This document shows positions 34,501 through 46,800 of a stretch of 64,000 nucleotides of DNA, piece by piece (positions within the stretch are counted from its first letter, which is position 1; each line of letters begins with the position of its first letter). Made by a program: the position numbers and the translations under genes. The stretch is taken from assembly GCA_022605405.1 (NCBI GenBank), contig JABYQQ010000036.1, forward strand, positions 1-64,000, read 5' to 3'. The stretch is from Earliella scabrosa. Lineage: Eukaryota > Basidiomycota > Agaricomycetes > Polyporales > Polyporaceae. The notes under the pieces are model-generated. The model did not search any database and was not told where the DNA came from. It saw nothing but the letters and a program-made list of their open reading frames with translations.

Positions 34501-35712
34501 GCTTGGACCGGGGGAACGACGACGCGCACCGAGCCCGTGCTGGACTTTGTCGACCCTGAGCTGTGCACGAATGGAAGTAATAGGCGTATGTGTCCTCCGG
34601 CCAGCCGTGACCATACCGAGGACGAATTGTACGTCACCGGCCTCGGGGCGGGCATCATCGTCAGCAACAATCGACGCAGACGGTGTATACGCGAACGACT
34701 ATATTCCGCATGTGCTGAACCACAGAGGCAGTGGCGAGTTCCAAGAAGAGCAGATAGTGATATAAACATCGAGGCAGATAGAGAATAGACAGACGGATGC
34801 CGATATCTAACCGCGGGCTGGAGATAGGGATACGGGAGAGAGTCCAGCGACGACGAGAAAGTCCCTCTAGAGTCTGAGAGCGAGCGAATAAAAACGGACG
34901 ATCGCAGCGATGGACGACAACGGACTACTATGGGTACATGTACAGTAAGTGATATGATATCGATACCGGGTGACGATGCGAGCTGGACGAGTTGCGATGA
35001 GAGCGACGAGGAACGTAGAGGTACAGATGGGGGGTGGTATGCGGTACGAGTGCGACGGGGACCCCGGCGAGGGAGGGCGATAGGGAGGAGATGGGGGCGT
35101 TGGATGCGGTTGGGGGGGCGGAGACGGCTTGCGTGGTGGGGCGTGAAGGGGAGCGAGAGGAACGGGGGAATGGGGGGTAATGCGGGTGATGCGGCGGGTG
35201 ATGTGATGACGAGGAAACTGGTATCAGAACAGGGGGGATACTTACGGTCACAGAAGGTGCGCAACAACATACAACGCGGATACTAGCACAGGGGGTGGAT
35301 GAAACCAGAGACGAGGGAAGACGGACCAAGAATACCCATAGAGCACGACGACGTTTTGCGAGTATAGACAAGCGCCGCAGCGCCCGCGCCGCGCGAGACG
35401 CAGATGGGTCGACGAGGACCGCAGAGGGGGCAGCGATGACGGCGACGACAACAACGAGGGCGGTGGGCGCAGGCGACGGCGGGGACGAGATGGTGAGAGG
35501 CGGAGAGGGAACGTGAGAAAGCATGGGCGAGGAGGCCGAGAAAAGCACCCGAGCGCCGGGTGCGCAATTACCGGATAATGATAGCGTACAACGATCGTCC
35601 TCTGTCCAATCACTCCGCGCCGCTGACTCGCGCGCCGTCGCGCGCCCACACACCTTCCGTTCCTCGCCCGACCCCGACGCGTCCCTGCTGGCCGTGCGCA
35701 TTCGTCACCGAC
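31592..35712. other. Gene-free transition zone between repeat-rich and conserved DNA
   Basis: No supported gene was found in 4.1 kb. Open frames exist on both strands, for example plus 33648-34499 and minus 33897-35270. They overlap each other antisense and lack splice-site structure or recognisable domains. The last kilobase probably includes the 3' untranslated region of the homeodomain gene. A degenerate gene remnant cannot be excluded. Confidence 0.4.
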
Positions 35713-37893
35713 TCACTGCGGCGTCGCGTATCCTGATCCCGACTGGGGTCCAGGCGACGCAGAGTGCTCGGGGAACCGGTAGCTGGCCTGCACAGAGTCG
35801 TCCGTGCCAGGCGTCAGCACGCGCCCTCCCGGGCTCCCGCCTTGCGGCGCATGATGGCTCCCGCTCTGCGCGTACCCTCCGCTCGAGCTGTACATCGAGT
35901 TCTGCGAGCCCATGTACCCGCTGCCGCTGCCGCCAAAGTAGCCGCCTGGACTGCCGTGCGAGTGCGAGGAGGGATGGAGCGTGGACGCGCCTCCACTGCC
36001 GCTATAAGACAGGCGGCCCTGCGCGTACGACGCGTCCGAGAGCGCATATGGGCTCTGGCCGTGGCCATGGTGTCCGAGCCCGCTCAGGTTGCCGGCCGTG
36101 GCATGACTGGAGGAGAGCGAGCGGGACATGCCGACCATATGTCGGGTGGTGGGCGGGAGATGGTGACCATGCGGATCGTGAGCGAGCGACTGGAGAGACA
36201 TGGGATAGTACAGCTGGAGCGAGTCAACGGACATGCGTCTCGAAGGGTCGAGCGAGGGCGCGCCCAGGCCACCCATGCCCATGCTGTGGATGGGCATGCC
36301 GACTGGCCCAGTGCGGGTCGCGAAGGGGGTGGTGGTCGTGGGACCGGCGGTGCTATGCCTGGCTGGGGCGAGGATGCGTCTGCGGGCCTAGGGATAGGAA
36401 TTCCGAGGCGTTTAGCTCCGAGGTTCCCAGCAGAAAGCGAGGGAGGGAAGTGCGCGAGAACTCACGTTGATCATCCAGTTGCTCACCTGGCTCATCGAGA
36501 GCCCGGTGGCATGGCAGAGCTGCTTTTTCTCCTCCTCCGAAGGGTAGGGGTGGTCGCTATGCCTGTGCAGCCAGTCCTTCAGGAAATCGGTGACGGGCTT
36601 GGGCAGCTTGCCCCGCTTGCGCTGCTGCGGCGGACGGTCGATGAGACCGGCGGGGTTGGAGGTGGGGACGGACTGGGGGGAGCGGCTGGGAGAGTTGGTG
36701 ACGCTGATGGAGGGGTTGGAGGGCGGGCCTGCGCTGGTGGCGAGGCCAGAGGCGGAGGAAGAGGGACTCATGTTGAAGTCGGGGGCGGAGGTGGGGAAGG
36801 TCCAGTCGGGCTCTGTCTTGATGCCGTTTCCGTTGGCGGGGTGGGTGAGGCGGGAGACAGGGGAGCGATCTGCGTGTCCCGAGATGCGCGTGACACCACC
36901 AAACATAGACTGAGGCGCGCCAAGCGAGGACTGGCGGAGGGGGTCGTCGTACTTGGTCGGAGCACCAGGGGTGGAATTGGGACGAGCAATGGACGCGCCT
37001 TGCCAAGTCTCCGAGTCCGAGAGTCCCGAGGGGGAGAGGCCGTTGCGGCCGGTAGACAGGTCCGAGGAGAGGGGCGAGAAGCCAAAGGAGGAGGTGGACG
37101 CGGACGAGAGCGCGGCGCTGGAGAGCGACGAGAGGTCGCTGACTGGGCCGGAATAGAGGCCGAGCTGGGTGTCTGTGTTGAGGTGGGGGCGGGAGGGCTT
37201 GGGGTCGGGGCCGTCGCCAGAGGACGGGTCTGAGCCGGGGAACTGGTAGGACTGGATCCCCGAGGAGGACTGGGAGGTGCGGTGGATGGGGTAGGGGAGG
37301 CGGGGGCGGGAGGCGTGGTTGTCCGAGTAGAGGGTGGGGAGGGAGGCGCGGCGGAGCTCGTGGCGGTCGCTGAAGGTGGAGGCGAGGGACGGGAGCTGGA
37401 CGCGGTCTGCGGGGTCGGCGTCTGCGGGGGCGGGGAGGCCGGAGGGCGGGACGTCGGGGGTGTCGGGGTCGGACCAGGGGGAGTCGAGGCCGGGGCGGGC
37501 GCGCTTGGGGACGGGGTCGTGGTCGGGGGTTGCGGGGCGCTTGTCTGGGCGGGAGTGGAGGCTGCTGTCCGAGGTGGCGGAGCTGGACATGCGGCGCGAG
37601 TCGTAGTCGATCCCGAGCGGGTTCGAGCTGGCATCGACGTCAGGGCGATCTGGGGAGAAGCGGGGCGAGAGACAGGGAAGACGTACAGGAGACGTGCGTC
37701 GAACGAGAGCGGGTCGGAGTGGGGCGACTTGGCCTCCTGCCTGTCAGCGGGGCGGGTGAGCGGGGACTGACTGGGACCGCGCGGGGCAGAGAGAAAGAGC
37801 GGAGACGCACGAGAGGGCAAACTGGAGCTGGTGGACGTTATACGAGCTGAGCGAGTCGGGGAAGGCAGGTTCTTGCGGGAGCGTGTCGATCAT
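35713..37893 (-). CDS. TALE (KN-type) homeodomain transcription factor (657 aa, 4 exons)
   Basis: Exons: 37811-37893, 37687-37740, 36466-37627 and 35713-36387, with phases 2, 2 and 0 closing exactly. ATG 37893 is chosen because the frame upstream has only a TTG. The homeodomain spans about residues 373-440: KRGKLPKPVTDFLKDWLH, then HPYPSEEEKKQLCHATGL, then SQVSNWMINARRRIL. It has the three-residue PYP loop of TALE proteins and the WxxNxRR recognition helix, cut by an intron after the Asn. It resembles yeast Cup9/Tos8. The rest is disordered, Ser/Pro-rich before the domain and Gly/Ser/His/Tyr-rich after it. The protein should bind DNA in the nucleus. Homeodomain factors of this class are candidates for developmental regulators in mushrooms, but the target is not shown here. 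Confidence 0.92.
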
Positions 37894-40800
37894 TGAAAAG
37901 GCTGGAGGACGCGGGAGCGCTGGGGCGGAGGCGGACGCGGACGCGGACGGAGCTGGGCGAGGAGCCGGCGAGAACGAGGAGGAGGAGGAGGAGCACGCGG
38001 ACGGAGAAGGCAAGGCGAAGAGTGAGTGACGGGAAAGAGACTAAGTAACGGACCGAAATATTTAATGCTCGATCGCCGTCTGCTCGCGTCGTCTGTCGTA
38101 GAGTGGCTGTAGATCGAAATTCCATTGTGCCCCAGTGCGCGCCCTATTTATCCTTCCCCGTCATCGCATTCCATCCTTCCCAAACCTTACCGCCCGCCTC
38201 AGATCTCGCCTTGCCTTTTCCGCCGCCCTCGAGTCCAATCACCCTCGCTTCCGCTCTCTCGGGTCTCCAGGCAGGTACGCCGTTCCCGAACGAGATGGCT
38301 GTGCTTGGACCCCCCTGCAATTAATCATCTCCTCCTCCGATCTCCCAAACACAGCAGGCCCTCCGTGAGACTTTGCGCCAGATATTCGCCTCCTCCATCG
38401 CCAAACCTTAAATCCCCCCTCTTTTAATTACCGCGAGTTACCGGCCGCCCGCCCCGGTCCGCCCACGGCCATCGCGCTTCCACGCACGGCGCCAGCACGC
38501 GCCCTCTCGTTCCGTATGCATTGCAATCCATTGTTTTTTTTCTCTCGCGCACACCTGCCTTGTACGCGTCCAGCAGGGCCTCTGCGCATCGCCCGCCCGC
38601 GGCGCCCTGGGGTTCTCCATCTGCAGCTTGCTTCTGCATCCGAGTGTGCAGGCCGAAGAAGGGAGCCGGCGCCGTCGTTGTTCTGGTCGCCATGATCGCC
38701 CGTTTGCCGAATACGAAACGGCGCGCCCGACCGCGCCTTCCATTTCCCGTCGTCGCACCCCCGATTCGCACGGCGCCAGCAGCGCGAGCGAGGCTTGGGG
38801 CTGCATGCACCCAACCGGGAGGCGCCGCGACGCTGCTCGCCGACCGTCCGTGCGGAGTGCGAGAGGGCGTGCAGATCCAGCAAGAAAGAAGGGCATTAAG
38901 CCCGGGAATGGACATATTGTAGGCGCGCAGATGCTGACCACATCGTCGAAGACGTCGCGCACGGAGCGTCCGACGGTCCTCCGCCCGAGCGCCGTCCGGC
39001 TCTCAGCCACTCCCAGAGCCCTGCGCACGCGTGCGAGCGACGAGGAGGAGAACAGATTCGCACAGGCAGCGCCAGGGCGTGTCGGTGACGAACAAGCAAG
39101 GTTCTTCGTGGTTGGGTGCGCCCCTCCATCGCGCGCGATGGTTGATCGAGCGAAGACCTCGGACTCGCCCTCGCACCCTCGACCGGACAGATGCCACCGG
39201 GATCCTCGCCCTCGTCCCCCTCTCGCCTAATCCGTCCTCCTCGCCTCGACGCCCGCGACGGGCTCAGTATCGGACCCAGAGCCCAGGTCTCCACCCCGTG
39301 TCGGCACCCGGACTCGGGACTCTCTGAGTCCGAGTCTGGTGGACAGAGTGGACGAGTGGACGGATGCGGACGGAGGGCTCGAATCGCGAGAGCCGTGGCC
39401 AGGCACACCGCCCACGATCCCGCCCCAGCTCAGTATCCGCCGCTCTTCTCGACGCACGCCCACGCCCGCTCCGTCTTCCATGCTTTGTCGTCTTCATCTC
39501 CCCGCCGTCCCTTCCTCATCCGCCCCTCCGCCGCGCCGTTCACATGTCCCTCGCGATACATGTGCAATGCGCCGCGCAATGCAGCGCATATGCATTCCGT
39601 CGCCCAGGGTGAGCGTGGATACCGGACACTGTCTGTTTGCCGTCGCGCGCACAGCACCCCCGGCATCCGCAACAGGGCCCAGACTCGCCAGAGGGCCAGC
39701 AACGAGAACGTGAGAGGTGAGTGGCTGTCGGTGGTTATACGCTCGCTGGCTGCGCACAGCCAGGATCGCATCTCGCATCTGGCGTCTCCGATCGCGTTTG
39801 AGCAAAACGCTGTTGGACGTACGTCGGCGCGGGCATCGACATGTCCAGCGGGGGCGTGCGTGTGCGCCGTGCAGATCCCGGCCCGCCCCCGCCACCAGGT
39901 CGATCATCCTGCAGATGAAGATGTGCTCAGTTACCCGTACAGACCCAGCGCGCGCTCCCGGCGGCCTCCTCCGCCTGTTCTTCTCACCTTTGGACGTTCG
40001 CGCGTTCGCACCTGTTCGCACTCGCCAGACACTGGCATTGGCAGACACACCCACCGACAGACAGGCTGTGCGCTCCACGACCACTCTGTCAGATCGACAT
40101 TCGCCCATCTCCTCCCTCTCTCGCGCGCGCGTATGTATATCTTCAACCCTTGCTTCTCGCTTCTTTCGACAGCGGGATGGACGGCGCGACAGACAGCTCT
40201 GATCCAAACCTACTCTCCAATCTGCATCTCCCCCCGCGCCCTTCTCCAACACGCCGCCCCCTCTATCCACCCGCGCGTCCACGCAGACACACACCCCTCG
40301 TCCGGCTCGACCACGAGCGCCCGCTGTCCGCGAGCCTGTCATGGCCTTACGCGAGCTTTCCCAGGCGTGTTCGCCATTCAGTCCGCGGTGGCACTTGGAC
40401 GTGCACCTGCCCCCGCCCGGGCCTGCTCGAGCCTGCTCGGTGATCTCTCTGTTCTCCGATGTCGATAACGCGTGATAGCCTTTGTCCTGCGATCGCGCAA
40501 TGTTATGTGTCCTCCGAGCCCAGCACTGATCAATGCATGCACCTACATGGCTCGGTGCTCACTCCTACCAACCGCTCGTTGCTGTGCCGGCTCGCGCGTG
40601 CAGTAAGTAGTCTACCTACCAAACGCCGGGCTCGAGCCCCTTGGGCCTAGCCAAGGATTCTCACCCTCCCCCGAGAGGCAATACCATCCGCAATCTGAAA
40701 GCAAATGAAGGGGAGTCTAGGGGAGAGGGCCCTCCTCGCGAGGCTAGAGCGGGCGACGGGAGACCATAGACGGCCACACGGCTACTCACGCACTCGCGCG

Positions 40801-43800
40801 CTCGTCCGGGCTCGCACTCTCGAACCCCCCACGCTGATTGATCGCGGGTGCTTTCCCAGGCGCCCATTGAGGAGGAGGAGGCAGTCGAGTGGTCCCTTGG
40901 CGCCTTCGGAATTGCGGTTTGAATGCAAACGCGAGCGGGCAGTGCTTGGCTTGCACGGAGCTCGAGGGGATCTTCGCCCGCCGCCGCGCTCATCTTTCCT
41001 CTTTCTGCCTCGCGCATGGACGCCGTCCTATTCTTGTCCGCCCTCGCTCTCGATTCTCAGAGAACGCGGGATCCCCACAGTTTTTTGCTCGTTTCACCAC
41101 CGATCCTCACTGCGATAGATAGTCAAACAAAACAACAACTTCCAGCCTGCGTAGCCGCAGCGGATACTTATCGGACGACGACCGATGTCCACGGAGCTCG
41201 AGAGCTCGAGGGACAATACGTACGAAACACCGAACCCGCAGTGTCCGCGATAGGCAAGCACGCAGTCCAGCCCCGGGTCCCAGATGCGGCAGCACTGCTC
41301 CCTCTTTGACTCGAGCGTGCGCTTCGTGTCCGTCGTGCGCAGTGCGGAGAGTCACCATCCCATCCGCGCGTCCATGCGTCCCCTCGCCCACGCGCGCAGC
41401 CACATGTCCCGTGCGCGCCTCTCTCGCGCCTCCCCACGGGCACGCGGGGAAGACCCGCAGAAAGGGTGCACAGCGGGAAGTGGGAGCGGAGGGGGGGCTC
41501 TATCGATGCAGACGATGGGGCCGCATGGTGTGTATCGCGATGGACGCGACGGTAGTTGTCCAAGAGTGGACTTCCCCTCCTGCGCTGCAGGGACGCGGCG
41601 GGGGTGCCGGGGTGGACGAGCAAGGCCTCAGTTCTCGGGGCACTGGAGCCACGCTGTGCCCGGAGGGACCGTGGGTGCTCGGGCGGGGGTGGAGCGTCGT
41701 ATATGGTACCTGGCCTGCCGTGTGCGCGCACCGTGGGGCCGGCAGCTGTAGGCTCGCGGGCGGATGTGCGTTGATGCTGATCGTTTGTGCGGTGGGCGAA
41801 GATGAGGAGGGTGATAGACTGTCTGGAGCGGCGTGTGGGGGTGCACCGCGAGTCTCGAGAACGCGCTGCAGCTGATAGCTTGATACAATGTCGACGACTA
41901 GTCCGTTTGCAGCGCATATTGCGGGCGAGCTGACTCGGTGACGTATGCGTCTAATGTGCTGCTCGCGAGGGCGCAGACATAGCCGGGCTCGCAGCGTGCG
42001 GGCGATGGATGGACGGTGGCGAGATGGGTAAATGGATGGCTACGGGCGGAGACGAAGAAGGGAGCGTCCTTGCCCTGTGCTAGCCTCCACCGCGAGCTGG
42101 GCGCGATCTGCAGCACACAAGTACGGAGTGCCGCCGCTATGCGCTCCCGCAGCGCGCTAGGCTAAAAGCACGGGAGCGCGGCCTGAGAGCTGCCCACCGC
42201 TGGCTCCCCGCGCATCCGCCCCTCGAAGACGGCGCCCTGGCCGAGGGGCGCGCACAGGCAGGCACCGCTGGCTGGGTCGAGCGGGGGACGTCGCGGACGG
42301 CCCAGAGCGTGGAGATGAACGCGGAGAACTGGCAAAGCGGCTACCAGACCGCAGCGAGCGCCGCGGGACTGCCCACACGCGAAGCTCAAACTCAAACTCA
42401 AAGGCCCGCCAAGCGCACACTCTGCGTTCCTTGGAGCCTTTCGAGCGCGCGCGGGGCCAGACGAAGAGGAAGACGGCCTAACTCTGGCGGGATGGACGTG
42501 TTCTGCCATCCGCCCCATCTGCGCTCGCACACATCCGCTTCTCCCGCACGCGCACCGGTCCTCGCTGCAGCGTCTCTCTCCGTCGCCGACCGCATCCGTG
42601 CTGCGGTGTTGCGCAGAACAAGAACTCGACCTAGAGCGAGCACGAGAACGCGAAGCAGCAACCACGTAGAGGCCGGCGGCGAGTGGGGACAACTGGCGAG
42701 AGCACGAGAGCAGGCGCACGCGCCCGCAGGTTCTCGTGGCCCCGTCCCTGGATCTTCCTCCGAGGTTGGAACCGGGTTGGAACTGGGAAGCTGCGAGATG
42801 CGAAGCCGCGAAGTGCGCGCGCACCCATCGTCCTGATCCCGTGTGATGATGGCCATCAGACCCATGCGCCGCCTCGCGAAGTCGAAGCTCGTACGTACCC
42901 ATACCGTCCTTGCCGTAAGTAATACGCTGGAGATACTGCTGCTTTTGCCCGTGCCCACCCTACGCCCGCACCGCCCACCGCTGATGGCGGCTTGCGGGCA
43001 AAGGACCTCAGGCCGAGGACGTTGAGTAGTGCCATCCGGATTGGGCGACGGCCGGGGTGATGCGGAGGGGATCGCTGTTGGGAGCAGTGTGTGGGTGCTG
43101 CCATGCGCTCGTGGCTGGAGCTGCCAGGCAGGCGATTCCGATGACGACTGCCCTTTCTGGGAGACATCGGCGAGATCTGGCGTCTGGGATGCCGTATCTG
43201 TGCCGTGCAAGCCCCGAGATCGCCCGGCTCGGACTCGTTTTCTCCGCGAGCACCCCGCTTTCGGGCGCCGCTCCTGGGCCGTGCTGCCGGGGGCACGCCG
43301 GGGGACCCTGGATCCAAGGTCCGACTCCGCCGCGTGCGTTTGGGGGTTTGTTTGCACCCGCGGCGCATGCGAACCGTACGTACTCGTCAACAACGGTCCC
43401 TCCGCCGTGGTTCGAGCTCCCGAGTCGCATCACCCCGCCCCGCTCAGCTGTGAGGCTAGGGATGATAGCACCTGCAGCCCATCCACAGACGGCGATCGCA
43501 TGGATTCACATTCAACTGTAACTGTAACAGTCGGACAGCAGCCTCTCCGAGCATCTTCACGCGCATCCCCATCTTCAATATGTCCATCTCAATCCACTCT
43601 CCATGCCGCCCAAGGCCTGACACTCGTGCCCAGATGCGGCTGCACATCGCACAGCCCCGTCAATCCCGCCATCTCTCCGACAAGATTATCGGAGGATTCG
43701 CTCCCTCTCTCTCGCGCGATGTCCACGGCCCATTACCCGACCTCCAGTGGCCCCCGCAGGCACTCTCTCCAGATCGTCCCGTGCGCGTCCCCGCTCCAGG

Positions 43801-46800
43801 CGCGATGCTAGTCCCATCTCCACCCTCCTTGTCCTCATCAATGTATCACACCCGAGCTTCTTTCTGATGCACGACCGCATTCACTCACGCCTCGGGGCCC
43901 TCCTCATTACGACCTCTCGCTTGCACCCTACGGACTACGGCGCGAATACTGCACCCTACTCAGGGTCCACCTCGGGGTCTGTACCGTTGCCAGACTCGCT
44001 CGATGGCCATTTGCCTATGCCCGTCCGCGCGTCCGTTCATCCATCAGCTCCATCACGACCAATTCGCCTTATTCGTACGTAAGTACTTTGTCTGCATCGT
44101 GTTCGCGGAGAGCTGACGAGAACCTGCGTAGGTGGCGCATCTGCCCAGCTGCTGTACGCCTGCCCCAGCTTTTCGAGTCATCCCACTGCTTCCCTTGCTC
44201 AACTGTGCCCAGTCAATGCTCAGTCTGCCCGTCTGTGTCCGTCATCGGCGCGCCTGCGCCCATTCCCGCAGCTGCAATCACCTTCGCCAGCTTGCGAGCG
44301 CGCCGCGAGTACTCGCACAGGACCCTTGTTTCTATGTTTCTATGAACCCAAGGACGCTCGCTGTGCCCGCCCGCCGCGATCAACTAGTCAAGAACACAAC
44401 CGGTGGTAATCACTCCTGCCCTATGTCCCCGGCCCGCGTCTCAGCCCACCCGCTTCTTTTCCCTGACCATCGACGCCCGCCCTGGAGTGCTAGTGCTCTG
44501 CAGCACAGGCTATCACGTACAGCGCTGCAAGCCTACTCACAACGCGCCGTTCCCGCCGTGCCTGCAAGCTGTCCGCGCGCCTGCGCTACTTCGGTTCCTT
44601 TGTCTCGGAACAGAAGACCCGTTGTCCTTCCCGGACTCCCTGGTCCCACCGTCGACCGACCCTTCAAGTCTCGTGGCCTACCCGCCGTGCTATGCCCCCC
44701 ATTCTGCTTATGCGAAACAGTTCCTTCGCGGGTGACGCTGGCGCCGAACGCACTCGTCCACGGGATCTCCTCTTCCGTCTCGCGTTTCGACTTCATCTCG
44801 CGTTCGCTCTGCACAGCGCTTCGCGGCTCCACGTCCTGTGGATGTGAGTGTCGTTCTGCGAGTTATCATGACGGGAGCTCTCCATTAATGCTCTTCCATC
44901 AGCACCATTGCCATCAATTGACGTTAACTGACAGCCAGGCTCGAAGCACGCACACATCTATGGAGAGCTTGGGAAACCGGACCTTGAACCCCAACATTGG
45001 ACACCGGATACGGTCACTGGGTGTACGGGAGCTGAGGTTCTCTCGGCCTGCGATGGAGGGCCAAATACGGCGCAGAATGAGAGAAGCCACCCTCGCGCGA
45101 CGTCATGCCTGATGTCCTGCATCCACGGGGTGTTTCAACCCTCCGCGCTCGCTCTTCCATCTGTCTCGTTGCGAGTCCCCAGCTGTTCGTCGTCCCTCCC
45201 CGGGCACAAGCTGTCCCGCCTATGCAAGGCCTGGAAACGCGGGAGGCACCAGATGGCAGCGGCGGAGGCGTCGTCGTGGCGTGGTCGTCGCCCACCGCAG
45301 AAGGCCTTGCAACCGCAAGTTATCTTTAATCAGAACGCTCGTCGCGAGGCCGATCTGCGGTCGGAGGCTTTGGATGTTGTGCACCATGGAGCCTTGGGCT
45401 GGGGGTTGGGACAAGGTCCGTCATGCCACCCAACATGATCATGCTCTCGCTCACGCCCGCAATGACGCTAGCCCGACCGGCCAGCGGTCGTCGTCTATCT
45501 AAACTTGTGCACCGGCAGCCCCACGAGCAATGTCATCCGCTTCCGGACTTCTTCTTGTTCATTAATATGTGGAGTCGGAACTGCTGCATCCGACATTCGA
45601 ATTCCCCCAGCGGTGCGAGGAGAAACACCAGGGGGTAGCCCGGCCTCACCCTCGCTGTGTTCATAGTCCGATGCCGTAATCATCCCACCGACTCTTCCCT
45701 TCCCGGGTGCGTTTCCGATTTCGCACATTAACCCTGTCATCCCCCGACGCCCATAACCCTCGTCTACCGGCCCAAACCGTGCTTCTGTGTTCATAGCTCG
45801 AACACTGATATTGATGTTCAGCGGGTCGTTGGCTGATCGCGGTGCTCTGTTCCCCCGCCCGCGGTGATCTGCCGCGGCATGGACGACACGGTGTGACGTT
45901 GCCGTCGGCAGCGTGTTCCTTCGCGCCCCGAACCTGGCAAGTTGAGTCTCCGAGTCCGAGTCCGAGCCAACAGTGCCCTTCTTGGTGCGCGATGTTGGCT
46001 TGGCGAGTTGCTTTACTTATCGCTGTGGTCCCTGACTCAAGGACCATAACGCGTGTGGACGAGCACTGCCGATACGCGTTATACATTGCATTTCGTCGTG
46101 CACGCCGGAGCGCTGTCGCGTGAGTCCGCTGACGAGCTGCCGACCCGACGCTCAGCTCTGGGGCCGGGTGCAGCATCGCAGCCCTGCGTCTGAGACCGCG
46201 ACGCATCGCAGTAATGCTACAATCCGTTCCACAGCCCGACCTTGTTCATCCATGACGAGCGGGGGCGACCCACATGCGCTGTATGATACCACCCCAACTT
46301 CGCGACCTCCTATCTCCCCGCCGTCTACCACCCATCCGCAATGAAACTCCCATCTCTCATCTCTCATAACTCTCGCCAGCTTCCTTCTCAGGCGGCGCCG
46401 CTCTGTGCACGCACATCACGCTGCACGACACGGATGCGCGCGACTCTGCGCCTTGCCCGTGACAGCCCTGCACCGCCTCTTAATTCTCCCTGCCAAAATC
46501 AGGCAGGCATCGTCGAGAGTCGCGCTTCGCGCACCTGTGTCTTGCGCGCCCGCCCCCTTTGCACGACCGTGCCGCGTCGGCGGACGACTCGAAGTCCTCG
46601 CCGTCTCGCGGGACGGCCGCGGGCTGTCGGCTTTGCGCTGCGTGTCCAAGACGACGACGCCTGAGATCTGAGACCTGGCAGAATACGTGGCACGCGCGTC
46701 AGCCTGCAGAGGCGGAGGCGGACTTTGCGTCCTGCGTTGTCCGACCGGGTATTGCACGGTCGTCCATGCGGACGAGGGTCTGTCCACAGTTGTGTGACAC

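Noticed and set aside
33897..35270. 457-codon minus-strand open frame and its antisense partner at 33648-34499
   Set aside because: Mutually overlapping, compositionally biased and without recognisable motifs.
35764..37233. 489-codon plus-strand open frame
   Set aside because: Exactly antisense to the homeodomain gene; a GC-rich shadow frame.
39191..40468. 425-codon plus-strand open frame
   Set aside because: Overlaps other long frames on both strands in GC-rich DNA, with no domain or splice structure.
40620..40680. GGGCTCGAGCCC considered as a tRNA T-arm
   Set aside because: The rest of a cloverleaf could not be built on either strand.
42398..43393. 331-codon minus-strand open frame
   Set aside because: Same composition artefact; overlapping frames in every register and no protein-like conservation signals.
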